From: Treponema sp.
GTDB taxonomy: Bacteria; Spirochaetota; Spirochaetia; Treponematales; Breznakiellaceae
NCBI GenBank assembly: GCA_031276965.1
Contig: JAISMC010000186.1
Coordinates: 1-36,588, forward strand
Length of the DNA: 36,588 nucleotides
Reading direction: 5' to 3'
Shown here: piece by piece, positions 8,285 to 16,009 of the stretch
How positions within the stretch are numbered: the first letter of the stretch is position 1
Layout of the letters: every line of letters starts with the position of its first letter
Notes under the pieces: model-generated
The model's input: only the letters and a program-made list of their open reading frames with translations
What the model was told of the DNA's origin: nothing
The model's database searches: none
Position numbers and translations under genes: made by a program

Positions 8285-8460
8285 CATAGTCAAATTCCTT
8301 TGATTATGCGAAGTTTGCGCAATGGACTTGTGAAGAAACCTGGCTGGTTTCTTCACAAGTCTCGCAGAATTTCACAAAATACTTCGCATTTTGTGAAATT
8401 CTGCCGTTTTTAAGCGGAACCTCTGAAAACTTCTGTTTTCCCGCGTTTTGCGCGGCGGGA
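8285..8460. repeat. Array of hairpins in the 8219-8551 non-coding stretch
   Basis: Successive stem-loops are 8285-8308 (10 pairs with one G-U, 4-base loop), 8325-8361 (16 perfect pairs, 5-base loop), 8364-8404 (17 perfect pairs, 7-base loop) and 8426-8441 (6 pairs), then GC-rich inverted bits to about 8460. ATGCGAAGT at 8306-8314 is complementary to ACTTCGCAT at 8381-8389, covering the loop of the third hairpin, so a pseudoknot is possible. No clear T-tract follows. It may be the cyclase 3' UTR, a small RNA or a palindromic repeat element. I see no coding potential here. Confidence 0.7.
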
Positions 8461-8490
8461 AGAGTTGTGTAAGAAAATTTGGGTTCCCTA

Positions 8491-8518
8491 TTGAAAATAG
8501 GAAAATTTGTGTTACAAT
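8491..8518 (+). promoter_or_regulatory. Promoter for the 97-residue hypothetical gene
   Basis: TTGAAA (8491-8496) and TACAAT (8513-8518) are 16 bases apart, with the ATG at 8552 about 27 bases beyond the predicted transcription start. The whole hairpin array lies upstream of this promoter. Confidence 0.6.
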
Positions 8519-8551
8519 TGAGGGGAATATTAAAAATTGTCGAGGGAAACT

Positions 8552-8845
8552 ATGGATGCGATAGAGACTATACGCGGAGAACTGGAACAAGTGCTTTCCG
8601 ATATAAACGCCTCCGGGTATGCCAATGTTGAGGCCGGGATTTTGGACAGGCTTAATACCATCAGCGCAACGGCAGAAAAGTTAGGTATGAAAAACGGGAA
8701 AAAACTCATAGATAATTTGTCCGATGTGTTAAAATCCTTCAAAGAAGGCAAAAGTGAGGAAAAAAGCGTCGCCCTCCGTTTTACGGCACTGGAATTTTAC
8801 AATAACAATATCAAGGCTGAGACAGGAGAGGTCGAAGAATTATAG
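8552..8845 (+). CDS. Hypothetical protein, 97 residues, helical
   Basis: I do not recognise this small protein. It is hydrophilic and almost entirely helix-forming, with Leu/Ile spacing suggesting a short coiled coil or helical bundle. There are no Cys residues, no signal peptide and no membrane segment, so it is probably cytoplasmic. The ATG at 8552 is preceded by GAGGG at a good distance; an in-frame TTG at 8537 lies upstream of that site and is rejected. It has its own promoter and lies 16 bases before the Aat-like gene, so the two may be co-transcribed. The good ribosome site and promoter support a real gene. Confidence 0.7.
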   Translation: MDAIETIRGELEQVLSDINASGYANVEAGILDRLNTISATAEKLGMKNGKKLIDNLSDVLKSFKEGKSEEKSVALRFTALEFYNNNIKAETGEVEEL

Positions 8846-8861
8846 ACCCTGATGCTTTTCA

Positions 8862-9740
8862 ATGATTCTCCATTATACCCAATCTGGTTTTATTTTTATT
8901 ACAGCGGAAGATGATCCCGACAGGATCGTCGATGCCATGCTTCAAACTGATTATTCCGAAGAGTTCTGCCTGGCCTCGGATTTCGATCCCGATTTTATTG
9001 CGGGCCTTATGGCTGCGGGTTTCCTGGTAATGTCCGCCCAAATAGACAACGATGCCGGAAAGGAAGACGTTAAAGGGCCCCGGTATATACTGCTCCCCAA
9101 GCTTCATCTGGAAAGATCGGTGCTTTTTTTCCCGGATCTCCACGAAACCAAAACGGTACGGCGTCTTCTGAAACATTACGAACTGCGTTTCGACGGCCCG
9201 CCTCTGCTTTCCGCCGGACCGGGAATATCCGGGGGTTTCGGAAAGGACGAAAATCCGGCCCCCGGCGCAGGACTCCTTGCAGCCCACACCGGCTTTGACC
9301 GCATTCTGGAACGCTGCGTTCAGGTCCACGGCGCCGATTGGCTTACCCCGCCCCTGCTGGAAAAACTCCTGGTGATACGCCGTACCGCGGCGGAAAACGG
9401 CGGGGGCCGCCTTAGAGGAGAGAGGTGGATTTCTCCCTATGCCCGGCGCCGCAGACCCCGGAGGACGGTCATGCCCGTCTCCTTTGGACTATACCGGAAC
9501 GGGGAGCTTGTGGCGGGCGAATTCGGCACTGTAATAGGCCGGGTTTATACCAGTTATTCCGGCTACCGGGACGAGGATTCGGCGGGAACCGTCCAACTGG
9601 TCCTGACCGGACGCTATCTTAGGGATGCGGGATACGCCTTTTGGGACCTGGGTATGCCGATGGACTACAAGGACCGGCTGGGAGCAGTCAATGTAGACCC
9701 CCGGCGTTTTGTTGAATTATACCGCGGGGCTTTGTCATAA
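8862..9740 (+). CDS. Leucyl/phenylalanyl-tRNA-protein transferase (Aat)-like protein
   Basis: A 292-residue protein whose C-terminal half carries the pattern of the L/F-tRNA-protein transferase family. There is a short CVQVHGADWLTPPLLE segment matching the family's Cys...TWI...M region, then LYRNGELVAGEFGTVIGRVY (compare LVGGLYG...G..F), then SAGTVQLVLTGRYLRDAGYAFWDL and LGAVNVDPRRFVEL (compare SLGA..I.R..F). The N-terminus (about 1-100) is longer and more divergent than in E. coli Aat (234 residues). Known members transfer Leu or Phe from tRNA to proteins for N-degron degradation. Here the usual motifs are eroded, so acceptor and donor may differ. The start is the ATG at 8862 with only a weak ribosome site. 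glgX follows closely. Confidence 0.65.
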   Translation: MILHYTQSGFIFITAEDDPDRIVDAMLQTDYSEEFCLASDFDPDFIAGLMAAGFLVMSAQIDNDAGKEDVKGPRYILLPKLHLERSVLFFPDLHETKTVRRLLKHYELRFDGPPLLSAGPGISGGFGKDENPAPGAGLLAAHTGFDRILERCVQVHGADWLTPPLLEKLLVIRRTAAENGGGRLRGERWISPYARRRRPRRTVMPVSFGLYRNGELVAGEFGTVIGRVYTSYSGYRDEDSAGTVQLVLTGRYLRDAGYAFWDLGMPMDYKDRLGAVNVDPRRFVELYRGALS

Positions 9741-9783
9741 ACCTCGAATTATGATAGATTGTTCCATGACCTTTGGCGGTTTC

Positions 9784-11919
9784 ATGGTTGATAACGGTAA
9801 ACCTCTTCCCCTGGGCGCGGTATTAACCGGTACGGGGGTAAACTTTTCCCTCTTTTCCCGGGGGGCCACGGCGGTAACACTGGCGCTTTTTGAGTCCGCC
9901 GCCTCCGGCAGTTCCTATCAGGAAATCAAACTGGACAAGGAGAAAAACAAGACCGGCGATGTATGGCACTGTCATATCCGGGGACTGGGCGCCGGAGCCT
10001 TCTATCTCTACCGGGTGGACGGACCCTATGTGCCGGAAAAAGGGTTTCGCTTCAATCCCCATAAGTCCCTCATCGATCCCTACAGCAAGGCCATAACGGA
10101 TCTTAGCAACTGGGATCTAAAAATCTGCCTGGGTTATGACCCGGATGATCCGGCGGGGGATCTTTCCTTTTCCTATAAAGACGATCTTTATACTCAGCCT
10201 AAATCGGTGGTGGTGGACGATAATGCATTTGACTGGCAGGGGGATACCCCCCTCAACTATCCCCTGAGGTTCAGCGTACTCTACGAAACCCATGTTAAGG
10301 GCCTCACAGCCCATCCTAATGCGGGGGTACAGCATCCGGGAACCTACCGGGGGGTAATCGAGAAGATCCCCTACCTCAAAGATCTGGGAATCACCAGCCT
10401 GGAATTCCTTCCCATCCAGGAATTTAATGAACATGAATTAACCCGGATTAATCCTAAAACCGGGAAACCCCTGGTCAACTACTGGGGTTATTCTACGGTG
10501 GCCTTTTTCGCTCCCAAGGGGGCTTATGCGGCGGATAAAAGTCCCGGCGGTCCGGTCCGGGAATTTAAGGAGATGGTCCGGGAACTCCACAAAGCGGGGC
10601 TTGAGGTGATCCTGGATATTGTGTTCAACCATACCGCCGAAGGCAATGAGCAGGGGCCTACCTTCTCCTTCCGGGGGCTGGACAATGCCATCTACTATAT
10701 ATTAAACGAAAACAAACGTTACTATCAGAATTATTCCGGCTGCGGCAATACGGTCAACTGTAATCATCCGGTGGTACGGGGTTTTATCCTGGACTGTCTC
10801 CGTTATTGGGTGGTGGAAATGCATGTAGACGGTTTCCGCTTTGATCTGGGTTCCATTCTGGGCCGGGACCGGTACGGCCGGCTTATGGAAAATCCCCCTA
10901 TGCTGGAGCGTATCGCCGAAGACCCGATCCTAAGCCACACCAAGATTATCGCCGAAGCCTGGGATGCCGGAGGCGCCTATCAGGTGGGCTGGTTTCCGGG
11001 GGGCCGCTGGGCGGAATGGAATGATCGTTTCCGGGATGACCTGCGGAAATTCTGGCGGGGCGATTCCATGGAAGCCCGTCATCTGGCAACCCGGATTTCG
11101 GGAAGTGCAGACCTCTACCTCCGTGATGGCAGAAAGCCCTTTCATTCCATCAACTTTATTACCAGCCACGACGGCTTTACCCTGCGGGATCTGGTAAGCT
11201 ACAACGATAAGCACAACGAAGAAAACGGCGAAGGAAACCGGGACGGGAGCAACGCCAACTACAGCGCCAATTACAGCTTCGAAGGCCCCACGGTCAATAT
11301 CGCCATCGAAAATGTCCGGGAACGGCAGATGAAAAATTTTTTCGCCACCCTGATGATCTCCCTGGGTACTCCCATGATCCTCGGCGGAGATGAATTGGGG
11401 CGGACCCAGCGGGGGAACAACAATGCCTACTGTCAGGACAATGAGATATCCTGGTACGACTGGTCTTTTCTGGAGAAAAACCATGGTTTGTTCCGTTTCG
11501 CCAAAGAGATGATTGCTTTCCGGCGGCGGCATCACGGTTTTATGCGTCCCGAATTCTATACTGGCCGGGACGGCAACTACAACGCCATTCCCGATATAAT
11601 CTGGTATAACGAAAGGGGAGACACCCCGAACTGGGAAAAAATCGACGCCTGCCTTGCCCTGCGGATAGACGGCAGCAGGGCGGAGATCCTCGCCGATCGG
11701 GACGATAACGATTTTTTCATCATGTTTAATGCCGGACAGAAGCAGATGGTCTTTACGGTGTGCGAACCTCCGCCGGGAAAACTCTGGGTCCGGGCGGTAG
11801 ATACCTGTATGCCGCCGCCGGAGGACATTCTTGCACCGGGAAGCGAAAAACCCGTTCCGGATAGTTACCTGGTGCGGGAACGAAGCATGGTTATTTGTCT
11901 TTCAAAGGAAAAACCCTGA
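9784..11919 (+). CDS. glgX: Glycogen debranching enzyme GlgX (isoamylase-type, GH13)
   Basis: About 711 residues, full length for GlgX, which hydrolyses alpha-1,6 branches of limit dextrin during glycogen breakdown. An N-terminal CBM48 domain (GKPLPLGA...GVNFSLFS) precedes the catalytic barrel. The GH13 motifs are DIVFNHTAEG, the nucleophile region DGFRFDLG, the acid/base AEAWDAGG and ITSHDGFTL. GDELGRTQRGNNNAYCQDNE is characteristic of GlgX/isoamylase. The start is uncertain: in-frame ATGs lie at 9751, 9766 and 9784. I chose 9784 because GGCGG sits just upstream and the family's conserved region begins a few residues later. A TTG at 9709 would overlap the previous gene and is unlikely. The alpha-amylase fold and residues make the function secure. 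Confidence 0.93.
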   Translation: MVDNGKPLPLGAVLTGTGVNFSLFSRGATAVTLALFESAASGSSYQEIKLDKEKNKTGDVWHCHIRGLGAGAFYLYRVDGPYVPEKGFRFNPHKSLIDPYSKAITDLSNWDLKICLGYDPDDPAGDLSFSYKDDLYTQPKSVVVDDNAFDWQGDTPLNYPLRFSVLYETHVKGLTAHPNAGVQHPGTYRGVIEKIPYLKDLGITSLEFLPIQEFNEHELTRINPKTGKPLVNYWGYSTVAFFAPKGAYAADKSPGGPVREFKEMVRELHKAGLEVILDIVFNHTAEGNEQGPTFSFRGLDNAIYYILNENKRYYQNYSGCGNTVNCNHPVVRGFILDCLRYWVVEMHVDGFRFDLGSILGRDRYGRLMENPPMLERIAEDPILSHTKIIAEAWDAGGAYQVGWFPGGRWAEWNDRFRDDLRKFWRGDSMEARHLATRISGSADLYLRDGRKPFHSINFITSHDGFTLRDLVSYNDKHNEENGEGNRDGSNANYSANYSFEGPTVNIAIENVRERQMKNFFATLMISLGTPMILGGDELGRTQRGNNNAYCQDNEISWYDWSFLEKNHGLFRFAKEMIAFRRRHHGFMRPEFYTGRDGNYNAIPDIIWYNERGDTPNWEKIDACLALRIDGSRAEILADRDDNDFFIMFNAGQKQMVFTVCEPPPGKLWVRAVDTCMPPPEDILAPGSEKPVPDSYLVRERSMVICLSKEKP

Positions 11920-11972
11920 TAAAAATGCCCCGGGGTATTAGATAAACCCCACTGCAAATGAAGGAACAGGTC

Positions 11973-12632
11973 ATGGATGAAAGCAGTTTTATTTTAGGGG
12001 TAGATCTGGACGGCGTAGTCGGCGATTTCTACGGCGCCATGCGAAAGATAGCCGCGGAATGGCTGGACAGGCCCATAGAGACCCTGGAGAAGGAAGTTTC
12101 CTACGGCCTTGAAGAGTGGGGCATCGACGAATACGGCGGCTATGACCGGCTTCACCGTTTTGCCGTAACCCAGCGGAACCTTTTCCGGGATATGGAACCC
12201 ATTAAAGATGCTCCGGCGGTACTGCGGAAACTTTCCGCCCGGGGTATCAGGATACGAATAATCACCCACCGGCTTTTTCTTAAATATTTTCACCAGACAT
12301 CCATTACCCAAACCGTAGACTGGCTGGATACCTGGGACATTCCATACTGGGATCTCTGCTTTATGGCGGATAAGGGCGCGGTAGGAGCCCATGTATACAT
12401 AGACGATGCCCCTTCCAATGTGATCCGTCTCCGAAACCAGGGCTGCAAGACCATTGTGTTTACCAATTCCACGAACCAGGACCTGCCGGGACCCCGGGCT
12501 AGTTCCTGGAAAGAAGTGGAGCGGATGGTGATGGATGCCCGGGAGGAGTGGAACACCGGAACCCGGACCCTCTTTGGCGCCGGTACGGATGCCGCCGGCA
12601 TGGATGCCGCAGGTTTCCAGCCCGGTGTCTGA
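11973..12632 (+). CDS. HAD-superfamily 5'(3')-deoxyribonucleotidase-like protein (NT5C family)
   Basis: A 219-residue cytoplasmic HAD hydrolase. Motif I reads GVDLDGVVGD (nucleophile and acid Asp), motif II is around IITHR, and motif III/IV is a Lys followed by VYIDDAPSNV. The spacing and the LHRF...LFRDMEPI cap resemble the NT5C deoxyribonucleotidase family (PF06941), which removes phosphate from nucleoside monophosphates. The ATG at 11973 is preceded by AAGGAA seven bases away. An earlier in-frame ATG at 11958 has no ribosome site. The C-terminal 30 residues overlap the start of the next gene and look poorly conserved (rich in Gly, Ala and Thr). The nucleotide substrate is inferred from the family only. 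Confidence 0.8.
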   Translation: MDESSFILGVDLDGVVGDFYGAMRKIAAEWLDRPIETLEKEVSYGLEEWGIDEYGGYDRLHRFAVTQRNLFRDMEPIKDAPAVLRKLSARGIRIRIITHRLFLKYFHQTSITQTVDWLDTWDIPYWDLCFMADKGAVGAHVYIDDAPSNVIRLRNQGCKTIVFTNSTNQDLPGPRASSWKEVERMVMDAREEWNTGTRTLFGAGTDAAGMDAAGFQPGV

Positions 12633-14121
12633 GATAGTTCTTGCCACAATTAACGCAAAATGGATACATCCTTCCCTGGCTCTGCGGCTGCTCAAGGCGA
12701 ATCTGAAAGAATATGAAAACCAGACTCTCATTCTGGAATTTGCCCTTCGCCAGCCCTTACAGGAAAAGCTTGAACCCATCCTGGCAGCCCGCCCCCGGAT
12801 TTTGGGACTGTCGGTTTCAATCTGGAATCATACCGCAGTACTGGAACTGCTCAAGGCGCTGGAACAACAATGGGGAATTCCCGGCAAAGACCGGAAGCCC
12901 GCAGTAGTGCTCGGCGGGCCGGAAGCATCCCACCTCCCGGCGGAGGCCGAGATCATCGCCCACGCCGATTATGTAATCCGCGGTGATGGAGAGCTGGCCT
13001 TTCGGGATCTATGCCGCCGCATCCTGGGATCATCCGTTTCTCTTCTGAACGGATCGGCTCAGAGCCGGCCAGGTAAGTTTATTGACGCTCCGCCGGTAAA
13101 TCCGGCGGACATCGATCCCGCTTACCGGCTCTACACCGATGAGGATCTTACCCGGAAGCTGACCTATGTGGAGGCCTCCCGGGGCTGTCCCTTCGGTTGT
13201 GAGTTCTGTCTCAGTTCCGTTGAATATCCCGGCGCCGGGGGAAGAGGCGGCAGCCACCGGCCTTTGGTGCGGGAATTTCCCCTGGAAACTTTTCTTGGAG
13301 AAATGGAAAAATTAATAAACCGGGGCGGCCGGAGCTTTAAATTTTTGGACCGTAGTTTTAACCTGAACCCGGAACGGGCCCGGCGTATCATGGCATTTTT
13401 TCTGGAACACATTTCCAAAAAGACAGCGAAGGGTACTCCTCAAATGCCGGGGCTCTATGTTCACTTTGAAATTTTCCCCGCCCTCTTTACCCCGGAACTG
13501 CGGGAACTGGCCCGCCGTTTTCCTCCCGAAAGCCTGCGGCTTGAACTGGGCGTACAAACCTTTAACCGCCGGACCGCAGCCTTGGTCCGAAGACCCGGAG
13601 ACGGAGAGAAAGAACTGGAGGCGCTGGACTTCCTCCGGCGGGAAACCGGCGCCATAGTTCATGCGGATCTCATCGCCGGCCTGCCCGGAGAGGATTTTGC
13701 TTCCTTCGCCGCCGGCTTTGACCGGCTCTGGCAGGTCCGGCCCAGAGAAATTCAATTGGGAATCCTAAAGTGCCTGCCGGGAACGCCTTTGCACCGGCAC
13801 TGCGAAGCATACGGCATACGCTATGCGGCGGAACCGCCCTACGAAGTCCTGGAGACGGCGGCCCTGCCGGAGCCGGATCTGAACCGGATAAAAAACTTCG
13901 CCCGTTTCTGGGAGATCATCGTTAACCGGGACGCTTTTCCGGATCTGGTTCCGGTCCTCTGCCCCGAAGGAGAAAGCATGTTCCGGCACTTCATGCAGCT
14001 GTCGGACCGTCTTTTACGGCGTTTCGGACGGAATTGGGGCATTGACCGGCGGGAACTGCGGGAGGCGGTGGCGGCATCTATACCGGCCGCGGGGATAATC
14101 CCATTTGACCTTCTCCGGTAA
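12604..14121 (+). CDS. B12-binding-domain radical SAM protein (DUF4080-type)
   Basis: About 505 residues. The N-terminal 150 residues form a cobalamin-binding-like Rossmann domain (SEIVLATINAKWIHPSLALR..., then VVLGGPEAS and ADYVIRGDGE). The radical SAM domain follows, with the 4Fe-4S motif CPFGCEFC inside EASRGCPFGCEFCLSS (about residue 200), then FKFLDRSFNLN and LRLELGVQTFN, typical of MiaB/elongator-like barrels. The C-terminal third fits the DUF4080 family, whose substrates are unknown. The start is ambiguous: the ATG at 12604 overlaps the nucleotidase gene by 29 bases, and a GTG at 12625 is an alternative; an ATG at 12535 would overlap too far. The overlap suggests one transcript with the nucleotidase. 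Confidence 0.85.
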   Translation: MPQVSSPVSEIVLATINAKWIHPSLALRLLKANLKEYENQTLILEFALRQPLQEKLEPILAARPRILGLSVSIWNHTAVLELLKALEQQWGIPGKDRKPAVVLGGPEASHLPAEAEIIAHADYVIRGDGELAFRDLCRRILGSSVSLLNGSAQSRPGKFIDAPPVNPADIDPAYRLYTDEDLTRKLTYVEASRGCPFGCEFCLSSVEYPGAGGRGGSHRPLVREFPLETFLGEMEKLINRGGRSFKFLDRSFNLNPERARRIMAFFLEHISKKTAKGTPQMPGLYVHFEIFPALFTPELRELARRFPPESLRLELGVQTFNRRTAALVRRPGDGEKELEALDFLRRETGAIVHADLIAGLPGEDFASFAAGFDRLWQVRPREIQLGILKCLPGTPLHRHCEAYGIRYAAEPPYEVLETAALPEPDLNRIKNFARFWEIIVNRDAFPDLVPVLCPEGESMFRHFMQLSDRLLRRFGRNWGIDRRELREAVAASIPAAGIIPFDLLR

Positions 14122-14160
14122 TGCGTTTATACCGGGCGTTACTTGTTTTGAGGAGTGTAC

Positions 14161-14288
14161 ATGAATTGGTATTTCGAGGTTTTAAAAAGTACGCTGTGTT
14201 TAAGGGCCGCGCCCGGCGGACAGAATACTGGATGTTTGTACTTGATCCCAAAAAAACAGTTCCTGCGGAACCTTCGGCAGCTATCTAA
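14161..14288 (+). pseudogene. Remnant of a DUF805 membrane protein gene (frameshifted, internally deleted)
   Basis: An intact ribosome site (GAGGAG) and ATG at 14161 begin MNWYFEVLK. The frame is then lost at an A5 run (14184-14188). Restoring one A gives KYAVFKGRARRTEYWMFVL, the unmistakable N-terminus of DUF805/YhaH proteins. After FVL the reading jumps to DPKKTVPAEPSAAI and a stop at 14286-14288. DUF805 proteins often end in a DPK- or NPK-type tail, so the whole membrane core (about 75-80 codons) appears to have been deleted. In the unshifted frame a 53-codon ORF runs to 14323 but resembles nothing. Confidence 0.75.
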
Positions 14289-14297
14289 CTGGTTAAA

Positions 14298-14332
14298 CCG
14301 GTATATCTTAACAAGGCGTTAGGATATACCGG
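14298..14332. terminator. Hairpin between convergent transcripts
   Basis: CCGGTATATC (14298-14307) pairs with GATATACCGG (14323-14332), and the stem extends through TTAAC/GTTAG to about 15 pairs around a 5-base loop. It overlaps the sirtuin stop codon (14319-14321). Neither side has a long T-run, though the minus strand continues TTTAACC, so its role as a bidirectional terminator is only likely. Confidence 0.5.
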
Positions 14333-15197
14333 ACAACAGAGAATTTAACCCTTCAAAGACCCGGCCCAAATCATCAAAGTGAAGAACGGCGCTGTCATCC
14401 AGGGGAGTGATCATATTGTTCACTATGACCAGTTCTCCGCCCCGCCGCAGTGTTGTCCGGGGAAGATCCGCCGCAGGGGATACTTTCAGGGAGGTTCCAA
14501 GAATAAGCATCAAATCCGCATCCCAGGCTTCGGTCCCCGCAGCCCTTACCGCTTCCATGGGGAGCCTTTCCCCGAAAAAAGTAATGGCCGGCTTCAGGAC
14601 CCTGCCACAGTGGGGGCAGCGGGGCATATCCCCGGCCCGGACCAGAGCGGCGGCTTTGGCAAAATCCATGCGGATGCCGGCGCAGCGGAGGCAGTAGTGG
14701 ATGCGGGGAGAACCGTGAACTTCAATAACCCGGCGGCTTCCGGCCCTTTGATGGAGCAGGTCGACATTCTGAGTGATGACAGCTTTAAGGCAGCCCCGGC
14801 CTTCCAGAACTGCCAGAGTTTTATGTACCAGGGAGGGCTCCCTCTCAGCATAGATCAGGGAAGCGGCGGCCTTATAAAAAAAAGAGGGGTCCCTTTCAAA
14901 GTATTCAATATCAAAGAGCTGGGCCGGTGAAGGCTCCGTTCCGGCATCAGCTCCGGCAAGTTCCGTAAAAAAAGAACGAAAGGCCGGGATTATCTCTGCG
15001 GGAAGATCCGGTTCCTCTTTGACAAAGGCGTCCAGCTCCGCATCAACGCCGCCGTAGAGACCTCCTTCGCCCCGGAAGTCGGGCAGTCCCGAAAAGGTAC
15101 TGACCCCTGCGCCGGTCAGAGCTATACAATGGCGGGACCGGGAAATTTTTTCAAAAAGAAACTCAACATCCTTATCCTTCACAACCGCAGCATCCAT
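14319..15197 (-). CDS. SIR2-family NAD-dependent protein deacylase (sirtuin)
   Basis: A 292-residue cytoplasmic sirtuin that removes acyl groups from lysines using NAD. Visible motifs are the NAD site LTGAGVSTFSGLPDFRG (about 22-38), ITQNVDLLHQRAG, the catalytic His in EVHGS, a Cys4 zinc site made of CLRC and CPHC about 20 residues apart, ITFFGERLP, and LILGTSLKVSPA. It is slightly longer than CobB, with an inserted acidic segment at about 50-110. It is the last gene of a minus-strand operon after metF (8-base gap) and the acyl-ACP thioesterase. That context may hint at control of acyl-related enzymes, which is inference. The ribosome site is weak, consistent with coupling to metF. Confidence 0.92.
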   Translation of the reverse strand: MDAAVVKDKDVEFLFEKISRSRHCIALTGAGVSTFSGLPDFRGEGGLYGGVDAELDAFVKEEPDLPAEIIPAFRSFFTELAGADAGTEPSPAQLFDIEYFERDPSFFYKAAASLIYAEREPSLVHKTLAVLEGRGCLKAVITQNVDLLHQRAGSRRVIEVHGSPRIHYCLRCAGIRMDFAKAAALVRAGDMPRCPHCGRVLKPAITFFGERLPMEAVRAAGTEAWDADLMLILGTSLKVSPAADLPRTTLRRGGELVIVNNMITPLDDSAVLHFDDLGRVFEGLNSLLSGIS

Positions 15198-15205
15198 GCC
15201 GGGGG

Positions 15206-16009
15206 TTAAGCGAAAAGTCCCGAAAGATAGGCCTTAATATCAACTTTGATGGGCATCAGATATACATTGAAATGGTGGACCTCGCAGAAGCTGATAACCC
15301 GGCGGCCAAAGTCTACGTTCCACTCCAGGTCGGAACGGAAATGTTTGGGAAAGACCGCCCGGTTCCGGGACTCCCAGTAGTTCCGGCTTGCCTGAGAAAG
15401 TACCGGCGAAAGCCCCCAGAAAACCTCTTTGCCCTCAAGATATTCCGCATAAATTTCCAGCAGCCTGAGATCAAAAAAGGGCTGACTCATAAAACCCGCG
15501 GCCCCGGCGGCTTCCTTTTGGCCGAGATAATCCAGCTCATAACGGATGTTTGTTCTGTAGGGATCAAAGGCGGCGTAGATGGTAAGCTCCGGCATTTCGG
15601 CCTTGAGTTTTTTGATAAAGGGAACTGTTCCAGCGGTCTGCACCTTGGGAAACTTTCCCGACTGGATATACTCCAGGGACATAAAATCCGCATCAAAATT
15701 TCTGGGAAGGTCCCCGGCAATAACCAAAACCTGGTCAATGCCCCGGGACCGCAGGAGATCCCGGCAGGGAAAGGGCTGATGCAGCTTAAAGTCGATTGCC
15801 CTGATGTGGGGTATATAGCGAAAGCGGTTTTTCCCGCCGTTTTGAGATAGAGTCTCCGTCAGAACGGCGCAGGCGTCCCAGGAACGGAGAGTAAAGCGGG
15901 TCAGATCCGGCACATTGATGCTGCCGATTTGAAGAAAGGCCGCCGCCTCAGCGGCGCAGCTGATCAGGGCTTCTTTGTTCCGGGGAACAGCTTCCAGGGA
16001 TATTTTCAT
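15206..16009 (-). CDS. metF: Methylenetetrahydrofolate reductase-like protein (MetF family, short)
   Basis: A 267-residue TIM-barrel protein resembling MetF, which reduces 5,10-methylene-THF to 5-methyl-THF for methionine synthesis. The N-terminal SLEAVPR matches the SFEFFPP strand whose Glu is catalytic. VLVIAGDLPRN corresponds to the usual xGDPP region and GAAGFMSQPFFD to the ITQLFFD motif. It is shorter and more diverged than E. coli MetF (296 residues), and the GDPP motif is altered to GDLP. The ATG overlaps the thioesterase stop as ATGA. The nearby metH at 18463 would use its product. Such short forms can depend on partner subunits (inference), and none is evident here. Confidence 0.8.
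   Translation of the reverse strand: MKISLEAVPRNKEALISCAAEAAAFLQIGSINVPDLTRFTLRSWDACAVLTETLSQNGGKNRFRYIPHIRAIDFKLHQPFPCRDLLRSRGIDQVLVIAGDLPRNFDADFMSLEYIQSGKFPKVQTAGTVPFIKKLKAEMPELTIYAAFDPYRTNIRYELDYLGQKEAAGAAGFMSQPFFDLRLLEIYAEYLEGKEVFWGLSPVLSQASRNYWESRNRAVFPKHFRSDLEWNVDFGRRVISFCEVHHFNVYLMPIKVDIKAYLSGLFA

Noticed and set aside
14161-14323. 53-codon ORF as a genuine small gene
   Set aside because: The other frame restores a DUF805 N-terminus after a one-base correction, so the short ORF is a by-product of decay.
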